Shown: positions 36,781-46,447 of the stretch, piece after piece
How positions within the stretch are numbered: position 1 is the first letter of the stretch
Layout: every line of letters starts with the position of its first letter
Assembly (NCBI RefSeq): GCF_030269515.1
Contig: NZ_BSTM01000023.1
Coordinates: 62,001 to 126,000, forward strand
DNA: 64,000 nt
Source: Actinomadura sp. NBRC 104412
GTDB lineage: Bacteria > Actinomycetota > Actinomycetes > Streptosporangiales > Streptosporangiaceae
Direction of reading: 5' to 3'
Program-made: the position numbers and the translations under genes
Notes under the pieces: generated by a model
Databases searched by the model: none
What the model was told of the DNA's origin: nothing
Seen by the model: the letters and a program-made list of their open reading frames with translations, nothing else

Positions 36781-37961
36781 TCGGCGACACCGGGGTCGGC
36801 ACGCTCGACGGGTACCGCGAACGCGGCCTGTGGAAGCGGCGGCTGGCGGCGCTGCGCCGGCTCGACTGGGTGCTGGTGCTGTCGGCGCTGGTGCTGTCGG
36901 TGCTCGGGTCGCTGCTGGTCAGGGCGGCCACGTACCCGCTGCTGGCCGAACGCGGCGAGGATCCCGAGAGCATGGTGCAGCGGCACGTGCTCAACGTCGT
37001 GCTGGCGTTCGCGATCGGCGCGCTGGTGTCGGTCATGGACTACCGGCTGCTGCGCGCCTACGCCCCGATCCTGTACGGGCTGGCCTGCGTCGGGCTGATC
37101 GCGGTGCTCACCCCGCTGGGCGAGACGATCAACGGCTCACACTCCTGGATCGTGGTCGGCGGCGGCTTCCAGTTGCAACCCTCGGAGTTCGCCAAGGTCG
37201 GGCTGGTGGTGCTGCTGGCGATGATCCTGGGCGAGCCACGCGACGGCGAGGTCGGCCCCGGCACCCGCGACATGCTGCTGGCGCTGCTGCTGGTCGGCGC
37301 CCCCGCCGTCCTGATCATGCTGCAGCCGGACCTGGGCACCACGCTGGTGTTCATCTTCGTCGTGCTGGGCATGCTGGCCGTCTCCGGCGCCCGCAAGCGC
37401 TGGCTGGCCGGGCTGGTGGGCAGCGGCCTGCTGCTGGGGTTCGCGGTGTGGTTCTTCGGGCTGCTCAAGCCGTACCAGATCGCCCGCTTCACCGCGTTCA
37501 TCGACCCGTCCGCCGACCCGCGCGGCGCCGGCTACAACGCCCAGCAGGCCCGGATCGCGGTCGGCTCCGGTGGCGTCACCGGCAAGGGGCTGTTCAACGG
37601 CGAGCAGACCGGCGGCCACTTCGTCCCCGAGCAGCAGACCGACTTCATCTTCACCGTCGCCGGCGAGGAGCTGGGCTTCATCGGCGGCGCCGCGATCGTC
37701 CTGCTGCTCGGCCTGGTGATGTGGCGGGGCCTGCGCATCGCCACGCAGGCCGCCGACCTGTTCGGCACCCTGGTCGCCTCCGGCATCGTGTGCTGGCTGG
37801 CCTTCCAGTCGTTCGAGAACATCGGCATGACCCTGGGCATCATGCCGATCACCGGCCTGCCGCTGCCGTTCGTGTCCTACGGCGGCTCCGCCACGTTCGC
37901 CAACATGATCGCCCTTGGCCTGCTGCAGGCCGTGCATCTGAGACGCCGCCCGTACGACTAG
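36777..37961 (+). CDS. rodA: RodA, SEDS-family peptidoglycan glycosyltransferase
   Basis: 394 residues with about ten transmembrane spans and SEDS signatures: GSHSWI, QLQPSEFAKVGLVVLLA, MLQPDLGTTLVFIFVVLGML, YNAQQARIAVGSGGVTGKGL, PEQQTDFIFTVAGEELGFIGG and the terminal GLPLPFVSYGGSATFANMIALGLL. It polymerises lipid II into glycan strands with its PBP2 partner. GTG start overlaps the mrdA stop by 4 bases; last gene of the operon. Confidence 0.97.
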   Translation: MIGDTGVGTLDGYRERGLWKRRLAALRRLDWVLVLSALVLSVLGSLLVRAATYPLLAERGEDPESMVQRHVLNVVLAFAIGALVSVMDYRLLRAYAPILYGLACVGLIAVLTPLGETINGSHSWIVVGGGFQLQPSEFAKVGLVVLLAMILGEPRDGEVGPGTRDMLLALLLVGAPAVLIMLQPDLGTTLVFIFVVLGMLAVSGARKRWLAGLVGSGLLLGFAVWFFGLLKPYQIARFTAFIDPSADPRGAGYNAQQARIAVGSGGVTGKGLFNGEQTGGHFVPEQQTDFIFTVAGEELGFIGGAAIVLLLGLVMWRGLRIATQAADLFGTLVASGIVCWLAFQSFENIGMTLGIMPITGLPLPFVSYGGSATFANMIALGLLQAVHLRRRPYD

Positions 37962-38048
37962 CCCGTACGGCCGGGGCGTCCCGGGCGCGGCGGTAGGCTG
38001 AGGGTTCCCCGTGACTCTTCCAGAGCCGTGATTCCGGAGGCCCATCGC

Positions 38049-39971
38049 ATGCCTGTCGAGTCGATCTTCCCGCGTCTGGAGCCGCTGCTCCCGCGCGTGG
38101 GCAAGCCGATTCAGTATGTCGGCGGCGAGCTGAACTCCCAGGTCAAGGACTGGGACGAGGCACGGGTCCGGTGGGCGCTGATGTACCCGGACGCCTACGA
38201 GGTGGGGCTGCCCAACCAGGGCGTCCAGATCCTTTACGAGATCCTCAACGAGCGCGAGGGCGTGCTGGCCGAGCGGACCTACAGCGTCTGGTCGGACATG
38301 GAGGCGCTCATGCGGGAGCACGGCATCCCGCAGTTCACCGTGGACGCGCACCGTCCGGTCGGGGCGTTCGACGTGCTCGGCGTGTCGTTCGCGACCGAGC
38401 TGGGCTACACCAACCTGCTCACGGCGCTCGACCTGGCCGGGATCCCGCTGGAGGCCGCCGACCGGGGCGAGGAGCACCCGATCGTGCTGGCCGGCGGGCA
38501 CGCCGCGTTCAACCCGGAGCCGATCGCCGACTTCCTGGACGCCGCGGTGCTCGGCGACGGCGAGGAGGTCGCGCTGGCGATCACCGAGGTGATCCGCGAG
38601 TGGAAGGACGAGGGACGCCCCGGCGGCCGCGACGAGCTGCTGCTGCGCCTGGCCAAGTCGGGCGGCGTGTACGTCCCGAAGTTCTACGACGTGACCTACC
38701 TGCCGGACGGGCGGATCCAGCGGGTCGCGCCCAACCGGCCCGGCGTGCCGTGGCGCGTCGACAAGCACACCGTCATGGACCTGGACCAGTGGCCGTACCC
38801 GCGCAAGCCGCTGGTGCCGCTGGCCGAGACCGTGCACGAGCGGTTCAGCGTGGAGATCTTCCGCGGCTGCACCCGCGGCTGCCGGTTCTGCCAGGCCGGG
38901 ATGATCACCCGCCCGGTGCGGGAACGGTCGATCACCACGATCGGCGCCATGGTCGACAAGGGCCTCAGGGAGTCGGGGTTCCAGGAGGTCGGCCTGCTCA
39001 GCCTGTCCAGCGCCGACCACAGCGAGATCGGCGAGGTCGCCAAGGGCCTGGCCGACCGCTACGAGGGCACCAACACGTCGCTGTCGCTGCCCTCCACCCG
39101 GGTGGACGCCTTCAACATCACGCTGGCCAACGAGTTCTCCCGGGGCGGGCGCAGGTCCGGGCTGACGTTCGCCCCCGAGGGCGGCTCCGAGCGGATGCGC
39201 AAGGTGATCAACAAGATGGTCACCGAGGAGGACCTGATCCGCACCGTCACCACCGCGTACGAGAACGGCTGGCGGCAGGTCAAGCTGTACTTCATGTGCG
39301 GGCTGCCCACCGAGGAGGACGAGGACGTCCTGGCCATCGCCGACATGGCCAGGCGCGTGATCAAGGCGGGCCGGGACGCCACCGGCCGCCGGGACATCCG
39401 CTGCACGGTGTCCATCGGCGGGTTCGTGCCCAAGCCGCACACCCCGTTCCAGTGGGCCGCGCAGTGCGACCACGAGACCGTCGACCGGCGCCTGCGCGCC
39501 CTGCGGGACGCGCTGCGCTCCGACAAGGAGTACGGCCGGGCCATCGGGCTGCGCTACCACGACGGGAAGCCGTCCATCGTGGAGGGCCTGCTGTCGCGCG
39601 GCGACCGCCGCGTCGGCAGGATCATCCGGGCGGTGTGGGAGGACGGCGGCCGCTTCGACGGCTGGAGCGAGCACTTCTCCTACGACCGCTGGACGGCCTG
39701 CGCCGAGCGGGCCTTGGCCGACGAGCCGGTCGACCTGGACTGGTACACCGTCCGCGAACGCGACGAGGTCGAGGTGCTGCCCTGGGACCACCTCGACGCC
39801 GGGCTCGACCGCGAATGGCTCTGGCAGGACTGGCAGGACGCCTTGGACGAGACCGAGGTCGAGGACTGCCGCTGGACGCCCTGCTACGACTGCGGCGTCT
39901 GCCCGACCATGGGAACCGAGATCCAGATCGGCCCGACCGGGAAGAAACTGCTCCCGCTCTCCGTTGTCTAG
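38049..39971 (+). CDS. TIGR03960 family B12-binding-domain radical SAM protein
   Basis: 640 residues. The N-terminal cobalamin-binding-like region includes MYPDAYEVGLPNQGVQILYE. The radical SAM cluster motif is CTRGCRFC (Cys274, Cys278, Cys281), with later motifs FAPEGGSERMRKVINK and KLYFMCGLPTEEDED. A Cys-rich end (CRWTPCYDCGVC) may bind another cluster. The ATG at 38049 follows CGGAGG; TAGGCT about 50 bases upstream is a likely -10. The family is conserved beside TIGR03936 and rne in actinobacteria and is suspected to modify RNA or a ribosomal component, not proven. Confidence 0.93.
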   Translation: MPVESIFPRLEPLLPRVGKPIQYVGGELNSQVKDWDEARVRWALMYPDAYEVGLPNQGVQILYEILNEREGVLAERTYSVWSDMEALMREHGIPQFTVDAHRPVGAFDVLGVSFATELGYTNLLTALDLAGIPLEAADRGEEHPIVLAGGHAAFNPEPIADFLDAAVLGDGEEVALAITEVIREWKDEGRPGGRDELLLRLAKSGGVYVPKFYDVTYLPDGRIQRVAPNRPGVPWRVDKHTVMDLDQWPYPRKPLVPLAETVHERFSVEIFRGCTRGCRFCQAGMITRPVRERSITTIGAMVDKGLRESGFQEVGLLSLSSADHSEIGEVAKGLADRYEGTNTSLSLPSTRVDAFNITLANEFSRGGRRSGLTFAPEGGSERMRKVINKMVTEEDLIRTVTTAYENGWRQVKLYFMCGLPTEEDEDVLAIADMARRVIKAGRDATGRRDIRCTVSIGGFVPKPHTPFQWAAQCDHETVDRRLRALRDALRSDKEYGRAIGLRYHDGKPSIVEGLLSRGDRRVGRIIRAVWEDGGRFDGWSEHFSYDRWTACAERALADEPVDLDWYTVRERDEVEVLPWDHLDAGLDREWLWQDWQDALDETEVEDCRWTPCYDCGVCPTMGTEIQIGPTGKKLLPLSVV

Positions 39972-40135
39972 AACGACGTTCCACGCGCGGTCTCCGGGAC
40001 GAAAGCCCAGGTCGTCGCGCCGTTCCTGGATTGTTCCCGGAGGCCCGGCGGGTCGAAGGGCCCCGGGCGACCCGTACTCTATAGGGAGACGTTTTCGACT
40101 CGGCACGAGTAGGAAGGACGAAAGCCCTGGCTCCC

Positions 40136-41005
40136 ATGCCGGAGGGCCCGGCGCCGGCCCCAGTGATCCAGCGCCTGCGCGTGCGCTATGCCAAGCGCGG
40201 CAGGCTGCGGTTCACGAGCCACCGCGACATATCCCGGGCCGTGGAACGCGCCGTACGGCGCGCCGGGATCCCCGTCGCGTTCAGCGCCGGATTCAGCCCG
40301 CATCCGAAGATCTCGTACGCGGGTGCGGCGGCGACCGGGGTGGCCAGTGAGGCGGAGTACCTGGAGATCGGGCTGACCGAGACCCGCGACCCTGGGCGGG
40401 TACGGGCCGAGTTGGACGCCGCGCTGCCGGACGGGCTCGACATCGTGGATGTCGTGGCCGCCGGACCGGAGAAGACCAGCGCGCTGGCGGACCGGCTCGA
40501 AGCGTCCGAGTGGCGGGTGCGGCTGGACGGCGTACGCGAGAGCGACGCCGCACGGGCCGTGGCCGCCTTCCTCGGCGCCGCCACGATCGAGGTGGAACGG
40601 CTCACCAAGAAGGGACGGCGCCGTTTCGACGTGCGCGCCGCCGTCAGCGCTCTCGAGGCAGAGCGGGACCGGCGCGCCGCGGAGGCGGCGGACGCCCCTT
40701 GTGCAATACTTCGAATGGTTGTTCGGCATACCACACCTGCCGTTCGACCCGACGACATCCTCACCGGACTGCGCCAGGTCGCCGACCTCGCGCCGCCGTC
40801 ACCGCCGCTGGTGACCAGGCTGGCGCAGGGGCCACTCGACGCGCAGACCGGTGAGCTCGCGGATCCGCTCGAACTCGACCGGGCCTTCTCGCCCGGGCGC
40901 CAGACCGCGGTGCCGTCCGGCGATGACGCCGGGACGGCGCCCGTTCACGCGCCGTTGCAGTCCGATCAGGCCGCGATCGCGGATGTCGCCGGCGCCCGCT
41001 CGTAG
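40136..41005 (+). CDS. TIGR03936 (DUF2344) family protein
   Basis: 289 residues. QRLRVRYAKRGRLRFTSHRD and GIPVAFSAGFSPHPKISYAG are the family's hallmark sequences, similar to the C-terminal part fused to the radical SAM protein in some other bacteria. This supports a joint role with the preceding gene. The last 50 residues are low-complexity. ATG 40136 has only a distant AAGGACG upstream, so a weak or alternative (CTG 40127) start is possible. No catalytic residues are recognised. Confidence 0.9.
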   Translation: MPEGPAPAPVIQRLRVRYAKRGRLRFTSHRDISRAVERAVRRAGIPVAFSAGFSPHPKISYAGAAATGVASEAEYLEIGLTETRDPGRVRAELDAALPDGLDIVDVVAAGPEKTSALADRLEASEWRVRLDGVRESDAARAVAAFLGAATIEVERLTKKGRRRFDVRAAVSALEAERDRRAAEAADAPCAILRMVVRHTTPAVRPDDILTGLRQVADLAPPSPPLVTRLAQGPLDAQTGELADPLELDRAFSPGRQTAVPSGDDAGTAPVHAPLQSDQAAIADVAGARS

Positions 41006-41211
41006 ACCGAAGCCGTGGTGACGCGGAACCGGTTTCCAGGGAGCGGCGGGCGCGCCCCCGACGACTTCGTCGTCGCCTCGGGGCCACCATCCTGGCCCGG
41101 AGGCGGCGGCGCCGACGACTGACTGGAGAGTTCCCGTGCGGCGCACCGCACCAGCCCGCCCCAAGCGGCGGCGGACGGTCGCGCCCGGGAACCTGACGGG
41201 AGATTGCCCGC

Positions 41212-44200
41212 ATGCTGGAGAACGAAGCCGATCAGGCCCAGGCCGAAGGCACCGATAACACGACAGACGACACCCCCACCCCATCCGGCGGCACCAAGGA
41301 ACCCGCCACCACGCAGCCTGGCGAAACCACACAAGTGGAATCCCAGGAATCCGTAGACGCCGGCCACTCCGGCATCACCACCCAGCCCACCGAACAGCCA
41401 ACCACCACCCAGACCCCTGAGGCCACGCAGTCCGGCGAACAGCCAACCGGCGGCACCCTCGGCGAATCCGTTGAGGCCGCCGCACAATCCGGTGATGCCA
41501 CAGCCCCCGTTGGTGCCGAGCAGCCCGACGATGCCTCGGAGGACGCTGCGGGATCGCAGGTGACCGGCGGCACCGTGGAGCCCGGCGCTGTGCACTCCGC
41601 TGAGACCGCACAGTCCGGCGATGCCACAGCCCCCGTTGGCGCCGAGCAGCCGGGCTCCGTCGAAGAGGCGCAGGAGTCGGCTGACGCCGGCCGCTCTGGC
41701 ACCACCGCGGAGCCGGGCGCTGGCGAGTCCGGCGGCTCCGTTGAGGCCGCCGCGCAGTCCGGCGATGCCGCAGAGCCCGTTGGCGCCGGGCAGCCAGGTG
41801 CCGTCGAGGGGTCGCAGCAGGTCGGTGACGCTGGTCACTTTGTTGGCTCCGAGCAGTCTGGCGGTGCTTCGGAGGACGCTGCGGGGTCGCAGGTGGCCGG
41901 CGGCACCGTGGAGGCCGGCGCTGTGCACTCCGCTGAGACCGCACAGTCGGATGCCGCAGAGCCCGTTGGCGTCAGGCAGCCAGGTGCCATCGAGGATCCG
42001 CAGGAGATGGGTGACGCTGGCAACTTCGGTGCCACGCAGCCTGGTGACGCCGCGGAGTCCGGTGGCGCCTCACGGGATGCTGCGGGGTCACAGGTGAGCG
42101 GTGGCGCCGTGGAGCCCGGGGAGACCGCGCAGCCCGGTGGGAGCGTGGAGTCCGGCGGCTCCGTTGAGGCCGCCGCGCAGTCTGGCGATGCCGCAGGGCC
42201 CGTTGGCGCCGGGCAGCCAGGTGCCGTCGAGGGGTCGCAGCAGGTCGGTGACGCTGGTCACTTTGTTGGCGCGGAGCAGTCCGGTGGTGCTTCGGAGGAC
42301 GCTGCGGGATCGCAGGTAACTGGTGGCACCGTGGAGGCCGGCGCTGTGCACTCCGCTGAGACCGCGCAGTCCGATGCCGCAGAGCCCGTTGGTTCTGGGC
42401 AGTCGGGCTCCGTCGAGGAGTCGCAGGAGTCGGTTGACGCTGGCCGCTCTGGTGTTACGCAGCCTGGTGACGCGGTGGAGTCCGATGAGGTCGCGGAGCC
42501 GGGCGCTGTGGAGTCTGGCGGGTCCGTTGAGGCCGCCGCGCAGTCGGGCGATGCCGCAGAGCTCGTTGGCGCGGAGCAGTCTGGCGGTGCTTCGGGGGAC
42601 GCTGCGGGGTCGCAGGTAGTCGGCGGCACCGTGGAGCCCGGGGAGACCGCGCAGCCCGGTAGAAGCGCGCAGTCCGGTGGTGCTGCGGAGCCCGTTGGTT
42701 CTGGGCAGTCGGGCTCTGTCGAAGGGGCGCAGGAGTCGGTTGACGCTGGCAACTTTGGTGCCACGCAGCCTGGTGATGCCGCGGAACTCGCTGGGGCCGA
42801 GGAGCCGAGCGTCATCGCGGAGCCTGGCGGGTCCGTTGAGGGGTCGCAGGAGCCGGTGGGCGATGGGCGCTCCGAGGGGGGTGCGGAGGTCGGTGCTGGG
42901 CGGCCTGGTGGTGAGCCTTGGGAGACCGTTGGGACTGAGCAGACCGGTGAGATCATCGAGGCCGGGGGTGCTGAGCAGGAGCCTGGTGGCGAGCCGGTCG
43001 CTGGGTCCGCTGAGCCTGGTGGTGAGCCTCCGGAGGCCGCGGGGATGGTGGAGACCATCGATACGCCGGCGGCCGACGCGGAGGCTTGGGAGGCCGGTGG
43101 GACCGCGGACGCGGTCAGCGGCGACGAGGCCGGGGCCGAGCGTGGTGAGTCGGCGGAGCAGGCCGGGTCCGCGGTGCAGCGTCGGCGGGCCAGCCGGCCT
43201 GCCGGGCCGCCTCCGGAGATCGATGACACGCCCGCCGTGATCACTGTGCCCGCCACGCCGCCCGCCGCGGCTGAGGCGGAGGAGAACGAGGAGACGGCGA
43301 AGCCGGAGCGTCCGGTGCGTCGGGTGCGGACGACGCGGGCGACCAGGCCCGCGATGGCCCCCGACGAGGCGCTTGAAGAGGCGGAGCCGAGTAAGCCCGC
43401 ACGGTCCCGGACGCGGGCGGCGAAGGAGGGCGAGGCGCCCTCGCGGTCGCGTACGCGCCGTCGTCCGGCCGGGCCGCCGCCGGAGGTGGCCGAGGAGCAC
43501 AGGGCGGCCGTGCCCACGGCTCCCGTGACCCCGCCGGTTCCCGGCGTGCCGGTCGTCCCGGACCTGGGGCCCGGCGGCCAGCGGACGCAGGAGAGCGAGC
43601 CGGTGTCCGGGGGCGTCCCGAGCGTGACGTTCCAGCCGCCCATGGTGGTGTTCCAGCCTCCGCAGCCGGTCCCCCCGCGTGCCGAGGAGGAGCGGGAACG
43701 GGACGAGGAGGACTTCGAGCCCGACGAGACCGCCCAGGTCGAGCGGGACGAGGACGAGGAGCAGGGCGAGCGCCCCTCGCGGCGGCGCCGCCGCCGGGGC
43801 GGCCGGGGTCGCGGCCGTGGCGGCCGGGACACCGACGAGGAGGCCGGCGAGGAGGCCGAGGAGCCCGCCAAGGCCGAGAAGGACCAGGGCGAGAAGGCGG
43901 GCAAGGGCGGCCGTGCCCGTGGTGAGGGCAAGGAGGCCAAGGAGGCCCGCGCCGAGTCCGGGCGCAAGAAGGACGAGGAGGCCGCCGCCGGGGCCGCGGA
44001 GGCCGAGACCGCCGACGAGGCCGAGGAGAACGGCGAGACGGGTGGGAGCGGCAGCCGCCGCCGCAGGCGTCGCCGCCGCCGCGCCGGCGCGGTCGACGGG
44101 GACGGCGCGACCGTGCCCGACGACCCGCCGAACACCGTGGTGCACGTCCGTGACTCGCGCGCGGTGGAGGACGAGGTCCAGTCGGTGCGCGGCTCGACCC

Positions 44201-46176
44201 GCCTGGAGGCCAAGAAGCAGCGTCGCCGCGAGGGCCGCGAGCAGGGCCGTCGTCGGCCGCCGGTGATCACCGAGGCGGAGTTCCTGGCGCGCCGCGAGTC
44301 GGTGGAGCGCGAGATGGTGGTGCGGCAGGAGGGCGAGCGCACCCAGATCGCCGTGCTGGAGGACGGCGTCCTGGTCGAGCACTACGTCAACCGCGCGACC
44401 CACCAGTCGTACGTGGGCAACGTCTACCTCGGGAAGGTGCAGAACGTGCTGCCTTCCATGGAGGCGGCGTTCGTCGACATCGGCAAGGGCCGCAACGCCG
44501 TCCTGTACGCGGGCGAGGTCAACTGGGACGTGGCCGGGCTGGAGGGCCAGCCGCGCCGGATCGAGTCCGCGCTCAAGTCGGGCCAGGCCGTGCTCGTGCA
44601 GGTCACCAAGGATCCGGTGGGTCACAAGGGCGCCCGGCTGACCAGCCAGATCTCGCTGCCCGGCCGTTACCTGGTGTACGTGCCCGACGGCTCGATGACC
44701 GGGATCAGCCGCAAGCTGCCCGACAAGGAGCGCAGCCGGCTCAAGCAGATCCTGAAGAAGGTCATGCCGGAGAACGCCGGGGTGATCGTGCGCACCGCCG
44801 CCGAGGGCGCCACCGAGGAGGAGCTGGCGCGGGACGTGTCGCGGCTGGCGGCGCAGTGGGACAACATCCAGAAGCAGGTCAAGAGCGCGTCGGCGCCGTC
44901 CCTGCTGTACGGGGAGCCGGACCTGACGATCCGGGTGGTCCGCGACATCTTCAACGAGGACTTCAGCAAGCTGGTGGTGGCGGGCGACGGCGCCTGGGAC
45001 ACCGTCTCGGAGTACGTCGAGTACGTGGCGCCGCACCTGGCCGATCGGGTGGAGCGCTGGACCGACACCCAGGACGTGCTGTCGGCGTACCGGATCGACG
45101 AGCAGATCGCCAAGGCGCTGGACCGCAAGGTGTGGCTGCCCAGCGGCGGCTCGCTGGTGATCGACCGCACCGAGGCGATGACCGTCATCGACGTCAACAC
45201 CGGCAAGTTCACCGGGCAGGGCGGCAACCTGGAGGAGACGGTCACCCGCAACAACCTGGAGGCGGCCGAGGAGATCGTGCGCCAGCTCCGGTTGCGCGAC
45301 ATCGGCGGCATCGTGGTGATCGACTTCATCGACATGGTGCTGGAGAGCAACCGCGATCTGGTGCTGCGCCGCCTGGTGGAGTGCCTGTCGCGGGACCGCA
45401 CCAAGCACCAGGTCGCCGAGGTGACGTCCCTGGGCCTGGTCCAAATGACCCGCAAGCGGGTCGGGCAGGGTCTGCTGGAGGCGTTCTCGGAGACCTGCGA
45501 GTCGTGCAACGGCCGCGGCATCCACGTCCACATGACCCCGGTCGAGCCCAAGGCCGACAAGGGTGCGGGCGCCGGGGCGTCCGGCGGCGCGGGCGGCAGG
45601 CGCCGCAAGCGCAAGGGCGAGGTCGAGAAGGCGGTCGAAGAGAAGCTCTCCCAGCAGGAGCGCGCCAAGGGCAAGACCAAGGAGGCCAAGGAAGGCAAGG
45701 CCGCCAAGGAGAAGGACGAGGCGCAGGCCAAGCGGGAGCAGGCCAAGCCCCGGGTCGCCACGCGTCCCGCGGGCGCGCCCCCGGAGGAGCTGGAGGCGGC
45801 GGATCCGCCCGGCGGTCCGGCGGGACTCGCGACGGCGTCGACCAGTCCGGACGCCGCGGACGTGACCGAGGAGCCCGAGCCTCAGGCGGCCGTGGAGGCG
45901 GCGGAGGCGGCGGCCGAGTCCGCGGAGTCCGGCCCGGGCGCGCTGGCGTCGGAGGGCCCGGTGGACCCGCTGGTCAACGGCGCCGAGCCGGCCGACGAGG
46001 CGGAGCCCGGCCCCGGGCTTGAGTTCAGCACCGAGCCCGAGCCCGAGGCCGAGGCCGAGCCGGGGTCGGCGGCCGGGACGGAGGACGATCAGGCGGCGCT
46101 GAGCAACGGCAGGCGGCGGCGCACCCGCCGTGTCCGGGCCAAGGCCGAGGCCGCGTCGGCGGACCCGGGGGACTGA
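41212..46176 (+). CDS. rne: Ribonuclease E/G with giant repeat-rich N-terminal extension
   Basis: 1,654 residues; actinobacterial RNase E proteins are usually about 1,000-1,400. Residues 1 to about 640 are Glu/Gly/Ala/Ser/Gln repeats without aromatic content; about 640-1030 are Pro/Arg and Arg/Gly/Glu-rich (SRRRRRRGGRGRGRGGRDTD), RNA-binding-like. The catalytic core spans about 1030-1445: an S1 domain (QEGERTQIAVLEDGVLVEHY), the DNase I-like site with Asp1327 (MTVIDVNTGKF) and Asp1371 (VVIDFIDM), and Zn-link cysteines 1429 and 1432 (CESC). The C-terminus is Lys/Glu-rich then acidic. It processes rRNA and degrades mRNA. ATG 41212 follows GGGAGA. Confidence 0.95.
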   Translation: MLENEADQAQAEGTDNTTDDTPTPSGGTKEPATTQPGETTQVESQESVDAGHSGITTQPTEQPTTTQTPEATQSGEQPTGGTLGESVEAAAQSGDATAPVGAEQPDDASEDAAGSQVTGGTVEPGAVHSAETAQSGDATAPVGAEQPGSVEEAQESADAGRSGTTAEPGAGESGGSVEAAAQSGDAAEPVGAGQPGAVEGSQQVGDAGHFVGSEQSGGASEDAAGSQVAGGTVEAGAVHSAETAQSDAAEPVGVRQPGAIEDPQEMGDAGNFGATQPGDAAESGGASRDAAGSQVSGGAVEPGETAQPGGSVESGGSVEAAAQSGDAAGPVGAGQPGAVEGSQQVGDAGHFVGAEQSGGASEDAAGSQVTGGTVEAGAVHSAETAQSDAAEPVGSGQSGSVEESQESVDAGRSGVTQPGDAVESDEVAEPGAVESGGSVEAAAQSGDAAELVGAEQSGGASGDAAGSQVVGGTVEPGETAQPGRSAQSGGAAEPVGSGQSGSVEGAQESVDAGNFGATQPGDAAELAGAEEPSVIAEPGGSVEGSQEPVGDGRSEGGAEVGAGRPGGEPWETVGTEQTGEIIEAGGAEQEPGGEPVAGSAEPGGEPPEAAGMVETIDTPAADAEAWEAGGTADAVSGDEAGAERGESAEQAGSAVQRRRASRPAGPPPEIDDTPAVITVPATPPAAAEAEENEETAKPERPVRRVRTTRATRPAMAPDEALEEAEPSKPARSRTRAAKEGEAPSRSRTRRRPAGPPPEVAEEHRAAVPTAPVTPPVPGVPVVPDLGPGGQRTQESEPVSGGVPSVTFQPPMVVFQPPQPVPPRAEEERERDEEDFEPDETAQVERDEDEEQGERPSRRRRRRGGRGRGRGGRDTDEEAGEEAEEPAKAEKDQGEKAGKGGRARGEGKEAKEARAESGRKKDEEAAAGAAEAETADEAEENGETGGSGSRRRRRRRRRAGAVDGDGATVPDDPPNTVVHVRDSRAVEDEVQSVRGSTRLEAKKQRRREGREQGRRRPPVITEAEFLARRESVEREMVVRQEGERTQIAVLEDGVLVEHYVNRATHQSYVGNVYLGKVQNVLPSMEAAFVDIGKGRNAVLYAGEVNWDVAGLEGQPRRIESALKSGQAVLVQVTKDPVGHKGARLTSQISLPGRYLVYVPDGSMTGISRKLPDKERSRLKQILKKVMPENAGVIVRTAAEGATEEELARDVSRLAAQWDNIQKQVKSASAPSLLYGEPDLTIRVVRDIFNEDFSKLVVAGDGAWDTVSEYVEYVAPHLADRVERWTDTQDVLSAYRIDEQIAKALDRKVWLPSGGSLVIDRTEAMTVIDVNTGKFTGQGGNLEETVTRNNLEAAEEIVRQLRLRDIGGIVVIDFIDMVLESNRDLVLRRLVECLSRDRTKHQVAEVTSLGLVQMTRKRVGQGLLEAFSETCESCNGRGIHVHMTPVEPKADKGAGAGASGGAGGRRRKRKGEVEKAVEEKLSQQERAKGKTKEAKEGKAAKEKDEAQAKREQAKPRVATRPAGAPPEELEAADPPGGPAGLATASTSPDAADVTEEPEPQAAVEAAEAAAESAESGPGALASEGPVDPLVNGAEPADEAEPGPGLEFSTEPEPEAEAEPGSAAGTEDDQAALSNGRRRRTRRVRAKAEAASADPGD
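41728..42391 (+). repeat. Long internal repeats in the RNase E 5' coding region
   Basis: A block of about 240 bases at 41728-41968 recurs nearly identically at 42151-42391, offset 423 bases (141 codons). Shorter copies of the same SVEAAAQSGDA module begin near 41466 and 42520. Third-position T (GTT, GGT, TTT) is more frequent here than in the flanking genes. Confidence 0.85.
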
Positions 46177-46181
46177 CCGGT

Positions 46182-46215
46182 GCCCGTGCCGGCGGCGTTC
46201 GCGTCCGGCACGGGC
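46182..46215 (+). terminator. Hairpin after rne
   Basis: GCCCGTGCCGG (46182-46192) pairs perfectly with CCGGCACGGGC (46205-46215) around a 12-base loop directly after the rne stop. There is no T-run, so it may be a weak terminator or an mRNA-stabilising end. Confidence 0.6.
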
Positions 46216-46447
46216 GTCCGGTATCCTGGGTCTTCGACGTGCGGGAGCGCGTCGTCTCGACGTGCACCACTTCGGTGCGTCGCCCGCCCCTCCGGCGGGT
46301 GAGGATTCAGCAGAGAGCGCCAGGCGATGGCGTCCTGGTGTGCCGCCCGCGGCTCCGGTCGCGGGTAGGCCCCCACCCGGGGGCTGGTGAAGACCACGCG
46401 CGGGACCGGTTCGTTCCGGAAGCGCGCGCAGAGGAGAGGTTTCCGCG
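46216..46447 (+). promoter_or_regulatory. Structured 5' leader of rplU-rpmA
   Basis: About 230 bases before rplU hold a possible -10 (TATCCT near 46224) and several small hairpins: GCACC-ACTTC-GGTGC, CCCGCC-CCTCC-GGCGGG and a CCCCCACCCGGGGG element. This is the expected place for L21-type autoregulation, but no known leader motif was recognised. Confidence 0.45.

Noticed and set aside
37137..40106. Open frame of 989 codons on the minus strand opposite rodA and the radical SAM gene
   Set aside because: Shadow frame of two well-supported plus-strand genes, with no recognisable motif.
41700..42700. CRISPR-like array in the repetitive stretch
   Set aside because: The repeats are in frame inside a continuous coding region, uneven in spacing, and encode a repeated peptide module. 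No cas genes are nearby.
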